Origin: Eutreptiella sp. 'Long Island Sound 2002'
Lineage: Eukaryota > Euglenozoa > Euglenophyceae > Eutreptiales > Eutreptiaceae
Assembly (NCBI GenBank): GCA_964036045.1
Contig: OZ038379.1
Coordinates: 84,683,178-84,747,177 of the forward strand
Direction of reading: 5' to 3'
Length of the DNA stretch: 64,000 nucleotides
Within the stretch, counting starts at the first letter, position 1; each line of letters opens with the position of its first letter. The translations under genes were made by a program, and so were the position numbers. The notes beneath the pieces were generated by a model. That model had not been told where the DNA came from. It made no database searches and saw only the letters and a program-made list of their open reading frames with translations. This document shows, one piece after another, positions 45,188 to 57,100 of the stretch.

Positions 45188-46297
45188 CCACAGAAAGTTG
45201 CCATTGTCCTCGATGCTGGCACTCGAGGGATAGCAAAGATTGAGGCGCTCGCGGTTTTTGTGCGTACTCTGGAAGAAGATGTTTTTGTAGGCCTTGTTGT
45301 CATGATGCGAATCCGGGAGAGTGAAACCACTGATGATGATACAGATGCTAGGAACGCGCCACTGTATGATGAAATTGTCCGGAAGGTGTTTGAGCAACTG
45401 GGCATTGATTGCAAGGTGATCAAGGAGCGCATCATCGCAGTGCTTTCGGATGGTGCCGGCACCAGGGGTGCCTATGTGGATTTGTTGAATGCTCTCAGGG
45501 AGAAAGGACACAAGGAACTAATTTTGTGGGTGAAAGATGCGGCGCATTGGGTGATGCGAGCAATGAGCACTGCGAGGGGAAAGGTCAAAGTGTGGTATGA
45601 TGCTCAAGATGATCTCGTACAATTTTGGCGTGCTTCTATAGGACTAGCTTCAAACGAATGCGCGGGTTGTGGCACAAAGGGGGGAAGTTTTGTTTCTCCC
45701 GTCGCATTGGTGTGCGCTGCGTGGAAGCCATGTTCCATGCGTTGGATTTCGTTCTAGAGAATTTTCTTGCCATTCTCATGCACCTTGCCGAGTACATTTA
45801 CAATAAGGCTGACCTGGGGCGTAGAGAGAAGGCCGAGGGCTTGTTGGATGCATTTTCGCATCCCCCTTTCAAGTTCATGGCGGCCTTTTTTTGCGCTCTT
45901 TTCGCTGTGGTTTGTGCCACAAGCAAGAAAAATCAAGGGACTAGGGGTGCACGAGTCGCCGCCTTCCAGGGTTTGATGAAGGTGATGTGCCCGCAGCTCT
46001 TGCACAGCATGTGTCATGTCATTCCAGGGGGGTCTGAGGAATCGTTGGGTGTTGAGACAAGGAGCAACTGGGAAAAGGGTAGCCGGGTGAGGTGGAAGAT
46101 CGTGGTTTGCTTGGGTTTGCTACGTTCAAGGAGTTGCAAGTTTCTTTCGAAGAGGATCCACACGCACAAGTTCATTTGATCATTCAACATTTGTGGTTTG
46201 TCCCGAAGAGGGCAACACGCCACGCCGATATTGGCAATGTGTATGGGGTTGGGTTGGAGGGTAAGGACGAAGATAGTGACCTCTTCTGCACGCCACA
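45188..46297 (+). pseudogene. hAT-like (DUF4371-type) transposase relic between inverted satellite arrays
   Basis: Frame 1 (45190-45640) reads KVAIVLDAGTRGIAKIEALA, VFVRTLEEDVFVGLV, YDEIVRKVFEQLGIDCKVI, AVLSDGAGTRGAYVDLLNAL, LWVKDAAHWVMRA. This follows the hAT order LxLDxxT, VRxxxxxxxxFxGLV, DGAxxxxG, H-x-x-x-A. After a frame change near 45640 it continues MRGLWHKGGKFCFSRRIGV, FVLENFLAILMHLAEYIYNK. Another change near 46090 leads to GLLGFATFKELQVSFEED. The second D region and HC of the core are altered (VKDAAH). It starts right after CCACAG, which could be an acceptor. It is distinct from the hAT-like gene at 14-16 kb. Confidence 0.55.
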
Positions 46298-49200
46298 AAG
46301 CGTGCATTGAGGGTCGCTAACCCCAACTCGAGGGGCCACGCAACAAAGCGTGGATGGTGAGTACCTAACCCGAACTCAAGGGGCCACACAACAAAGCGTG
46401 GATTGCCAGTCCCTAACCCCAACTCGAAGGGCCACGCAACAAAGTGTGGATTGTGGGTCCCCAACCCCAACTCGAGGGACGACGCAACAAAGCGTGGATT
46501 GTGGGTCCCCAACCCCAACTCGAGGGACCACCCAACAAAGCGTGGATTGACAGTCCCTAACCCGAACGCGAAGGGCCACAAACAAAGCGTGCATTGAGAG
46601 TCAGTAGCCCCAACTCGAGTGACCACGTAACAAAGCGCGGCTTGTGAGACCCTTACCCCAACTCAAGGGACTACGCAACAAAGTGTGGATTGTGAGTCTC
46701 TAACCGCAATTGAAGGGGCCACGCAATGAAGCATGCATTGAGAGTCCCTAACCCTAACTCGAGGGGCCACGCAACAAGTGTGGATTGAGAGCCCATAACC
46801 CCAACTCATCCGGACACGCAACAAAGTGTGGATTGAGAGTCCGTAACCCCTACGCGAGGGGCCACGCAACAAAGCGTGGATTGAGAGACCCTACCCCAAC
46901 TAGATGGGCCACGCAAGAAGGCCTGGATTATGAGTCCCTAACCTGGACTCCAGGGGCGAAACAAAAAAGTGTGGATGGTGAGTACCTACCCCCAACTCGA
47001 GAGGCGACACAATAAAGCGTGGATTGTGGGTACCTAACCCCAACTCGAGGGGCCAAGCAACAAAGCATGGATTGAGAGTCCCCAAGCCCAAACCGAAGGG
47101 CCACACAACAAAGCGTGGATGGTGAGTACCGGACCCCTACTCGAGGGGCCACACAACAAAGCGTGGATTGTGAGTCCCTAACCCCAACTCAAAGGGCCAC
47201 ACAACAAAGTGTGGACTCTGAGTCCCTAACCCCAACTCAAGAGCCCATGCAACACACCGTGGATTGTGAGTCCCTAATCTCAACTCCAAGGGCCATACGA
47301 CAAAGTGTGGATTGTGGGTCCCTAATCCCTACTCGAGGGGCCACGGAACAAAGCGTGGAATGAGAGTCCCTAACACGAACACGAGGGGCCACGAAACAAA
47401 GCGTGGACTGTGAGTCCCTAATCCAAACTCGACAGGCCACGCAATAAAGCTTGGATTGTGAGTCCCTAACACCAAGTCGAGGGGCGAAGCAACAATGCAT
47501 GGATTGTGAGTCCCTAACCGCAGCTGGAGGGGCCGCGCAAACAAGTATGGACGGAGAGTTCCTGACCCCGACTCGAGGGGCCACGCAACAAAGCGTCGAT
47601 TATGAGTCCCTAACACCAACTCGAGGGGCCACGCAACAAAGCGTGGCTTGTGAGTCCCTAACCCCAACTCGAGGGGCCCCACAACAAAGCGTGGATTGTG
47701 AGTCGTCAACCCCAACTCGAGGGGCCACACAACAAAGCGTGGATTGAGAATCCCTAACACCAACGCGAGGGGCGACGCAACAAACCCTGGATTGTGAGTA
47801 CCTAACCCCAATTCAAGCGGCCATGCAACAAAGCGTGGATTGTGAGTCCCTAACTCCTACTCGAGGGGCCACGCAAGAAAGCGTCGATGGTGAGTCCCTA
47901 ATCCCAACTCGAGGGGCCACACAACGAAGCGTGGATTGTAAGTCCCTAACCTCAACTCCACGGGCCACGCAACAAAGTGTGGATTGTGAGTCCCTCACCC
48001 CAACTGGAGGGGCCACACAACAAAGCGTGGATTGAGAGTCTCTAACCCCAAATGGAGGGGCCACGCAACAAAGCGTGGATTGAGAGTCCCTAACCCCAAC
48101 TCGTAGGGCCAACCAACAAAGCGTGGATTGTGAGTACCTAACCCCAACTCAAGGGGCCACGCAACAAAGCTTGGATTGTGAGTACCCAAACCCACTCGAA
48201 GGGCCACACAACAAAACGTCGATTGTGAGTTCCTAACCCCAACTCGAGGGGCCACGCAACAAAGCGTGGATTGTGAGTCCCTAACCGCAACTCCAGAGGC
48301 AACGCAACGAAGCGTGGATTGTGAGTACCAAACACCAAGTCGAGGGGCCACGCAACAAAGCGTGGATTGAGAGTCCGTAACCTCAACTCGAGGGGCCACA
48401 CAACAAAGCCTGGATTGTGAGTCCCTAACCCCAACTCGAGGGGCCACGCAACAAAGCGTGGATTGTGAGTCCCTAACGCCAACTGAAGGGGCCACGCCAC
48501 AAAGCGTGGATTGTGAGTCCCTAAGACCAACTGAAGGGGCCAGGCAAAAAAGCGTGGATTGTGAGTCCCGAACACCGACTCGAGGGGCCAAGCAACAAAG
48601 CGTCGATTGTGAGTCCCTAACCCCACCTCGAGGGGCCACGCAACAAAGCCTGGACTGTGAGTCCCTAATGCCAACTGGATGGGCCACGCAACAAAGCGTG
48701 GATTGAGACTCCCTAACCCCAAGCCGGGGGGCCACACAACAAAGCGTGAATTGTACGTCCCTCACACCAACTGAAGGGGGCACGCAACAAAGCATGGATT
48801 GAGAGTCCCTAACCCCAACTCCAGGGGCCACGCAACAAAGCGTGGATTGTAAGTCCGTAACCCCAACTGAAGGGGCCACTCAACAAAGCGTGGATTGTGA
48901 GTCCCTAACCCCAACTCGAAGGGCCACGCAACAAAGCGTGGATTGTGAGTCCCTAACCCCAACTGGAGGAGCCACGCAACAAAGCGTGGATTGAGAGTCC
49001 CTAACCCCAAGTGGAGGGGCCACGCAACAAAGCGTGGATTGTGAGTTGCTAACCCCAACTCGAGGGGCCACACAACAAAGCGTCGATTCTGAGTCCCGAA
49101 CCCTAATTCAAGGGGCCACACAACAAAGTGTGGATTGAGAGTCCCTAACCCCAACTCAAGGGGCCACGCAACAAAGTGTGGATTCTGAGCCCCTAACCCC

Positions 49201-50885
49201 AAATGTAGGGGGCACACGACAAAGAGTGGATTGAGAGTCCATAACAACAACTCGAGGGGCCACGCAACAAAGCGTGGATTGTGAGTCCCTGACCTGAACT
49301 GAAGGGGCCGAGCAACATAGCGTGGATTCTGAGTACCTAGCCCCTACTCGAGGCGCGACGCAACAAATTGTGGATTCTGAGTCCCTAATAGAAATTCGAG
49401 GGGCCACGCAACAAAGCGTGGAGTCCGAGTCCCTAACCCCAACTCGAGGGGCCAAGCAAAAAAGCGTGGATTGTGAGTACCTAACCCCAACTCAAGCGGC
49501 CACGCAACAAAGCGTTGAGGGTCAGTACCTAACCCCACTCGAAGGGCCATACAATGAAGCGTCGATTGTGAGTCCCTAACCGCAACTCAAGCGGCCACAC
49601 AACAAAGCGTGGATTGTGAGTCCCTAACCCCAACTCGAGGGGCCACACAACAAAGCGTGGATTGTGAGTGTCTAACCCCAAGCGGAGGGGCCACGCAACA
49701 AAGTGTGGATTGTGAGTCCCTAACCCCAACTCGAGGGGCCACACAACAAAGCGGGGATTGTGATTCCCTAACCCCAACTGGAGGGGCCACGCAACAAAGC
49801 GTGGATTGAGAGTCCCTAACCCCAAGCCGGGGGGCCACGCAACAAAGCGTGGATTGTAAGTCCCTCAGCCCAACTTCAGGGGCCACGTAACAAAGCATGG
49901 ATTGAGAGTCCCTAACCCAACTCCAGGGGCCACGCAACAAAGCGTGGATGGTAAGTCCGTAACCCCAACTCTAGGGGCCACACAACAAAGCGTGCATTGT
50001 CAATCCCTAACCCCAACTTGAGGTGCCACGCAACAAAGCGTGGATTGTGAGTACGTGACCCCAACTCGAAGGGCCACGCAACAAAGGGTGGATTGTGAGT
50101 CCCTAGCCCCAAGTGGAGGGGCCACATAACAAAGCGTGGATTGAGAGTCCCTGACCTCAACTCGTGGGGCCACACAACAAATCGTGGATTGTGATTCCCT
50201 AACCCCAACTGGAGGGGCCACGCAACAAAGCTTGGATTGAGAGACCCTAACCCCAGGGGCCACACCATGAAGCACGGATTGACAGTACCTAACCCTAAAT
50301 CTAAGAGCCACGCCACAAGCTGTGGATTGAGTCCCTAACCCCAACTCAAGGGGCCACGCAACAAAGCGTGGATTGTGAGTCCCTAACCCCAACTCGAGGG
50401 GCCACAGAACAAAGCGTGGATTGTCAGTCCCTAACCCCAACTTGAGGCGCCACGCCACAAAGTGTGGATTGTGAGGACGTGACCCCAACTCGAAGGGACA
50501 CACAACAAAGCGTGGATTGAGAGTCCCTAACCTCAACTCGTGGGGCCAAACAACAAATCGTGCTCAGCCATGTGTTTCCGAACAGCATGGCAATGGTCCG
50601 CCTTGAACCCGCCGCACATGGGGACGACCCACACAGGGATGGCAGAGTACCCCTCCTCTGTATGAGGCGCCAGAAAGACCACTGTTGCCTGGTTGGCGGC
50701 GTGGTACGTGTCTGGATCCTGCTCCAGCCGCTGTGCCACAGCCTCCACATCACCACCACTAGCCAGCTTAACCCCAACTCGAGGGGCTACACAACAAAGC
50801 GTGGATTGAGAGTCCCTAACCCCAACGCGAGGGGCCACGCAACAAGGCCTAGATTGAGAGTCCCTAACCCCAACTCGAGGGGCCG
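46298..50885 (-). repeat. 48-bp satellite array B1 (reverse)
   Basis: About 90 units of the 48-bp repeat in the opposite orientation to A2, starting at GCCACAAAGCGTGCATTGAG. With A2 it forms kilobase-scale inverted flanks around the hAT relic. It is interrupted by a non-satellite insert at 50558-50768. Confidence 0.95.
50558..50768 (-). pseudogene. Captured coding fragment inside the satellite
   Basis: About 210 bp of non-satellite DNA read on the minus strand as VKLASGGDVEAVAQRLEQDP, TYHAANQATVVFLAPHTEEG, YSAIPVWVVPMCGGFKADHC, HAVRKHMAEHDLLFG, with no stop. Composition is that of a normal protein. The family is not recognised. Satellite resumes on both sides, so this is a captured or transposed fragment, probably an exon piece. 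Confidence 0.5.
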
Positions 50886-50935
50886 CTAGAACGCCGCTAG
50901 AACCGATCCCGCGAACGCCGCTAGAACAAAAATAT
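50886..50935. repeat. CTAGAACG-CCG short palindromic repeat, block 1
   Basis: GCTAGAACGCCGCTAGAAC words in series at the edge between array B1 and the fold-back segment. Similar blocks lie at 51660-51785, 53055-53110 and 53265-53355. Confidence 0.7.
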
Positions 50936-50939
50936 TTCA

Positions 50940-51680
50940 TGCTTACCAGCCCCCCCCCCCCTCCCTTGGAATGGTAGCAAATACATGTGTACTCACAGAT
51001 GGAACATCACAGAGCATACAACAGACTGCCACAGCACACACCACAGGGTGCAGACACCACACAACATGCCGCAACCAAGTAAACACCCAACAAATAACCG
51101 AAGCTGCCAAACAACCCAACCTGACAAGGAACCAACACACCATCCAACCAACCCCACCAACCACACCACATGAAAACACAACACACCAAAGGGCACGCCA
51201 TGTGACCACAACACACTACCCTCCCACACAGTACAACACACCACACCACTGCACAGTACAGCACACCATAGCAGATCACACACCACAACAGACTACAACA
51301 CATCACACCGCACCACTTTACACCTCACGAGACCACAGCATTGTCATGTGGTGTGGTCGGGTGTCATGTGGTGTGGTTTGGTGCCATGTGGTGTGGTGTG
51401 GTGTGGTGGGGTATCGTGCGATTGGGTTGCCTGTCTGGTTCGTTGAAGGGTGTGTTGGTTGCTTGGCAGGTGGGGTTGTTTGGCAGCTTGGGTTGTTTGT
51501 TGGGTGTTGGGCTAGGTGGGGCACGCTGTGTGGTGTGTGCACCTTGTGGTGTTAGGTGCTGTATGCTGTTGTGTGCTCTATGATGTCATGGCTGTGGGCA
51601 CCATGTAATTACTGCCATTCCAAGGGAGGGGGGGGGGCTGACAAGCAGTTACTATTTTTGTTTTAGCGGCGCTCGCGGGG
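50940..51680. mobile_element. Fold-back (inverted repeat) element, centre near 51330
   Basis: The left arm (ACCAGCCCCCC, CTCCCTTGGAATGG, CATCACAGAGCA, CACACCACAGGGTGCA) is matched in inverse order by the right arm (TGGTGTGTGCACC, TGCTCTATGATGTC, CCATTCCAAGGGAG, GGGGGGGCTGACAAGC). Each arm is roughly 0.35 kb, rich in CA/TG. No ORF. CTAGAACG blocks lie at both outer edges. Confidence 0.7.
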
Positions 51681-51785
51681 AGTTTTCTAGCGGTGATCTA
51701 GCGGCGCTCTAGCGGCCGCTAGAACGTCGCTAGATAACCGCTAGAACGCCCCCCTAGAACGCCGCTAGAACCAGAATAGTGACTG
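51660..51785. repeat. CTAGAACG-CCG short palindromic repeat, block 2
   Basis: AGCGGCGCTCTAGCGGCCGC, TAGAACGTCGCTAGATAACC, GCTAGAACGCC and related words in both orientations, able to form nested hairpins. Confidence 0.75.
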
Positions 51786-51927
51786 CTTATAAGCCCCCCC
51801 ATCCCTTGGAAAGGCACTAATTACATGGTACCCACAGACATGACATCACAGAGCACACAACAGCATACGGCACCTAACACCACGGGGTGCACACACCACA
51901 CAGCGTGCCCCACCTAGCCAAACACCC
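51786..51927 (+). repeat. Third (partial) arm of the fold-back family
   Basis: CCCTTGGAAAGGCAC, TACATGGTACCCACAGACAT, GACATCACAGAGCACACAAC and GGGGTGCACACACCACACAG match the left arm at 50960-51060 in the same orientation. It ends at AACACCC, where satellite array A3 begins. Confidence 0.75.
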
Positions 51928-53048
51928 GGGGTTAGTGACGCTCAATGCACGCTTTGATGTGTGGCCCCTCCAGTTGGGGTTAGTGACGCTCAATGCACGC
52001 TTTGTTGCGTGGCCCCTCGAGTTCGGGTTAGGGACTCTCAATCCACACTTTGTTGCGTGGCCCATCGAGTTAGGGTCTGCGACTCACAATCCACACTTTG
52101 CTGCGTGGCCCCTTGAGTTGCAGTTAGGGACTCCCAATCCACGCTTTGTTGCGTGGCCCCTCGAGTTGGGGTTAGGCACTCTCAATGCACGCTTTGTTGC
52201 ATGGCCCGTCCAGTTGGGGTTAGGCACTCACAATCCACGCTTTGTTCCGTGGCCCCTTGAGTTGGGGTTGGGGACTCACAATCCACACTTTGTTACGTGA
52301 CCCCTCGAGCTGGGGTTAGGGCCTCACATTCCAACCTTTGCTGTGTGGCCCCTCGAGTTGGGGTTAGTGACTCTCAATGCACTCTTTGTTATGTGGCCCA
52401 TCGAGTCAGGGTTAGGGACTCATGATCCACGCTTTATTGCATGGCCTCTGGAGTTGGGGTTAGGTACTCACAATCCACGCTTTGTTGTGTGGCCCTTCGA
52501 GTTGGGGTTAGCGACTCACAATCCACGCTTTGTTGCGTGGACCCTTGAGGTGGGGTTAGGGACTCACAATCCACGTTTTGTTGCGTGGCCCTTTGAATTG
52601 GGGTTAGGTACTCACAATCCACACTTTGGTGCGTGGCCCCTGCAGTTGGGGTTAGGGACTCTCAATCCACACTTTGCTGCGTGGGCCCTTGAGTGTGAGT
52701 TATGGACTCTCAATGGACACTTTGTCCTGTGGCCCCTCGAGTTTGGGTTAGGGACTCTCAATCCATGCTTTGCCGCGTGGCCCCTTGAGGTGGGGTCAGG
52801 GGCTCACAATCCACACTGTGTTGCGTGGCCCCTCGAGTTGAGGCTCGGGACTCATAATCCACGCTTTGTTGCGTGGCCCCTGGAGTTGGGGTTAGGGACC
52901 CTCAATCCACACTTTGTTGCGTGGCCCCTCGAATTGGAGTTAGGGACTTTGCGTCCATGTTTCGTTGCTTGGCTCCTCGAGTTGGGCTTAGGGTCTCCGG
53001 GACTATCAATGGACGCTTTTTTGCGTCGCGCCTCAAGTTGGGGTTAGC
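51928..53048 (+). repeat. 48-bp satellite array A3 (forward)
   Basis: About 23 units of the 48-bp repeat in forward orientation, ending at GTTGGGGTTAG just before CTAGAA-type sequence. Confidence 0.93.
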
Positions 53049-54105
53049 TCTAGGTACACGCTAGAATACCCAATCTCGTTCTAGCCTAGAACGTGCTAAA
53101 GCGGCTAGAACGAAAAAAAGAGGGGGGTAAGCCGACCCATGGGCGTAGGGGGGCAGGGGTATGAAGGGTGCAAATTGGACCCCTATTACCACACTGGGGG
53201 GTCCATACGTTGTTTTTCAGGCAAAAAAATTTGACATGAAATTCAACAAGTACAAAAAACTGTTCTAGGAACGTTCTAGTGGCGCTCTAGTGCCGCCCCG
53301 CTAGAACGGCGCTAGAACGTTCCTAGAAAGCTCCGCTAGAATGACGCTAGAACAAAACCATGCACACACATTTGGCAAGTAAAACACACCAATGTGGGAA
53401 GGGGGGGGGGGTTCCATGACACATCCACACATGGAAACCATCACATTTGGTACATGTCTAGTCATATGTGCGCGCGCACACGCGCGCACGCACACACGCA
53501 CACACACATTTTGACATAGGCACGGGCACTGTGGGGGTGCCCTGCCTTCAAGCCCTTAGTGGGGGGGGGGGCTTTGCTTTTGTCACACATTTTTCATGGG
53601 GGGGCTTGAGAACTACCTTGGGGGGGGGGTTGGACTCAGGTCTGGGAGGGTGTTCTGTTTTTCGTTTCGCACGTGGTTTTTTCCTGCATTTTATTCATGT
53701 TGATGAGGAAATGCAATTTTGAAGTTGAATTTTGAAGTTGCAGGTATGCCATGCAATGCCGTGCAGTGTTGTGGTGTGTTGTGGTCTCATACGGTATAAA
53801 GTGTTGTCATGTAGTGTGGTGTATTGTGGTGTGCTGCGGTCTGATGTAGTGTGTGATCTGCTGTGGTGTGATGTACTGTGCGCGGGGGGGGGGGGGGGGG
53901 TTAGTGTGTTGTGGTCACATAACGTGCCCTGTGATGTGCTGTGTTGTCATGTGGTGTGGTCGGGTGTCACGTGGTGCGGTCTCGTGTCATGTGGTGTGGT
54001 GTGGTGTGGTGGGGTTTCGTGCGATAGGGTTGCCTGTCTGGTTGGTTGAAGGGTGTGTTGGTTGCTTGGCAGGTAGGGTTGTTTGGCATCTTGGGTTGTT
54101 TGTGG
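53049..54105. other. Unique core between arrays A3 and B2
   Basis: Contains two CTAGAACG-CCG blocks (53055-53110, 53265-53355), an alternating purine-pyrimidine tract (53466-53510), several G runs (up to about 20 at 53883-53900), and at 53930-54105 a further copy of the fold-back arm (TGTTGTCATGTGGTGTGG, GGTTGCCTGTCTGGTT, GGTTGCTTGGCAGG). No gene recognised. Confidence 0.6.
53466..53510. repeat. GC/CA alternating tract with Z-DNA potential
   Basis: GTGCGCGCGCACACGCGCGC followed by ACGCACACACGCACACACAC. Alternating purine-pyrimidine sequence of this kind is the classical Z-DNA-prone type. Confidence 0.8.
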
Positions 54106-57100
54106 ACTCGAGGGTCGAAGCAACAAAGCGTCGATTGTGAGTCCCTAACCCCAACTCGAGGGGCCACACAACGAAGCGTGGATTGTGAGTCCCTAAGCAC
54201 AACTAGAGGGGCCACGCAACAAAGCGTGGATTGTGAGTCCCTGACCCCAACTCGAGGGGCCAAACAACAAAGTGTGGGATGTGAGTCCCTAACCCGAAAT
54301 CAAGGGGCCATGCAACAAAGCGTTGATTTTTGAGTCCCTAACCCCAACTCAAAGGGCCAAGCAACTCGGAATGAGAGTCCCTCATCCGAACTCGAAGGGC
54401 CACGCACCAAATTGTGGATTATGGGTCCCTAACCCCAACTCAAAGGGCCACGCAACAAAGCATGGATTGAGAGTCCCTAACCCCAACTTGGGGGGCCACA
54501 TAGCAAAGTGTAGATTGTGAGTCCCTAACCCCAACTCGAGGGGCCACGCAGCAAGGCGTGGGTTGAGAGTCCCTTACCCCAACACCAGGGGCCAGGCAAC
54601 AAAGTGTGCATTGAGAATCCCTAACCCCAACTCGAGGGGCCACGCAAAGGAGCGTGGATTGAGAGTCCCTAACCTCAACTTGTGGGGCCACGCAACAAAG
54701 CGTGGAATGTGAGTCCCTAACCGCAACTCGAGAAGCCATGCAACAAAGCGTGGATTGTGAGTCCCTAACCGCAACTCAAGGAGCCACACAACAAAGCGTG
54801 GATTGAGAGTCCCTAACCCGAACTCGAGGGTCCACACAACAAAGGGTGCATTGAGAGTACCTAATCCCAACTCTAGGGGCGACGCAACAAAGCTTGGATT
54901 GGGAGTACCTAAGCCCAACACAAGCGGCCACGCAACAAAGCGTGGATTGGGAGTCCCTAACACCAACTGACGGGGGCATGCAACAAAGCGTGGATTCTGA
55001 GTCCCTCACCCCAAATCGAAGGGCCACAGAACAAAGCGTGGAATGTGGGTGCCTAACCCCAACTCAAGGGGCCAAGCAACAAAGCTTGGATTGTGAGTCT
55101 CTAACCCCATGTCAAGGGGCCACGCAACAAAGCGTGGATTGTGTGTCCCTAACACGAACTCACGGGGGCACACAGCAAAGCGTGGATCCTAAGTCCTTAA
55201 CCCCAACTCGAGGGGCCACGCAACAAAGCGCGGATTGTGAGTCCCTAACCCCAACTCGAGAGGCCACGCGACAACACATACATTCTAAGCCCCTAACCCC
55301 AACTCGAGGGGCCACGCAACAAAGCGTGCATTGTGATTCCCTAACCCCAAATACAGGGGCGACGCAACAAAGCGTGGATTGTGAGTCCCTAACCTCAACT
55401 TGAGGGGCCACGCAACAAAGCGTGGATTGTGAGTCCCTAACCCCAACTTGAGGGGCCATGCAACAAAGCGTGGATTGTGAGTCCCTAACCCCAACTCGAG
55501 GGGCCACACAACAAAGCGTGGATTGTGAGTCCCTCACCCCAACTCGTATAGCCACAGAACAAAGCGTCGATGTTGAGTCCCTAACCTCAACTCCGGGGGC
55601 CACATAACAATGTGTGGATTGTGAGTCCCTAAACCCAACTCGAGGTGCCACGCAACAAAGCGTGGATTGTGAGTCCCTAACCCGAAGTCGAGGGGCCACA
55701 CAACAAAGCGTGGATTGACAATCCCTAAGACCAACTCGAGGGGCACGCAACAAAGCGTGGATTGTAAGTGCCTAACCTCAACTCGAGGGGCCACGCTGCA
55801 AAGCGCGGATTGAGAGTCCCTAACCCGAAATGGAGGGGCCAGGCAACAAAGCGTGGTTGGAGAATCTCTCAACGCAAGTCGAAGGTCCACAGAAGAAAGC
55901 GTGAATTGTGAGTACCTAACCCCAACTCGAGGGGCCACACAAAAAAGCATTGATTATGAGTCCCTGACCCAAAATCGAGGGAACACACAACAAAAGCGTG
56001 GATTGAGAGTCCCTAACCCCAACTCGAGGGGCCACACAACAAAGCGTGGATTGAGAGTGCCTAACCCCAACTGAAGGGGCCACGCAACAAAGCGTAGATT
56101 GAGAGTCCCTACCCACAACTCGAGGGGCCACGCAACAAAGCGTGGTTGGAGAGTCTCGCAACTCAACTCGAAGGGCCACAGAAGAAAGCGTGAATTGTGA
56201 GTACCTAACGCCAACTCGAGGGGCCAAAAAAAAAAGCATGGATTGCGAGTCCCGAACCCTAACTTGAAGGGCCAGGCAGCAAAGCGTGGATTGTAAGTCC
56301 CGAACCTCAACTCGAGGGGCTACGCAACAAGGCGTGGATTGAGAGTCCCTAACCCCAACTCGAGGGGCCACACAACAAAGCGTGGATTCAAAATCCCTAA
56401 TACCAACTCACGGGGGCACGCAACAAAGCGTGGATTGTAAGTCCCTAACCGCAACTGGAGGGGCCACGCAACAAAGCGTGGATTGAGAGTCCCTCACCCG
56501 AAATTGAGGGGCCCCGCAACAAAGCTTTGTTGGAGAGTCTCTCAACGCAACTCGAAGGGCCACAAAAGAAAGCGTGAATTGTGAGTCCCTAACCACAACT
56601 GGAGGGGACATAAAAAAGCATTGATTGTGAGTCCCTAACCCTAGCTGGAAGGGCCACACAACAAAGCGTGGATGGAGAGTCCCTGACCCCAACTCGAGGG
56701 GCCACACAACAAAGCGTGGATTCGGAGTGCCTAACCCCAACTCGAGGGGCCACGCAACAGAGCGTGGATTGTAAGTCCCTACCCACAACTCGAGGGGCCA
56801 CGCAACAAAGCGTGGTTGGAGAGTCTCTCAAATCAACTCGAAGGGCCACAGAAGAAAGCGTGAATTGTGAGTACGTAACGCCAACTCGAGGGGCCAAACA
56901 AAAAAGCATTGATTGTGAGTCCCTAACCCTAACTCGAAGGGCCACACAGTAAAGCGTGGATTGTAAGTCCCGAACCTCAACTCGAGCGGCTACGCAACAA
57001 AGCGTGGATTGAGAGTCCCTAACCCCAACTCGAGGGGCCACACAACAAAGCGTGGATTCAGAATCCCTAACACCAACTCACGGGGCCACGCAACAAAGCG

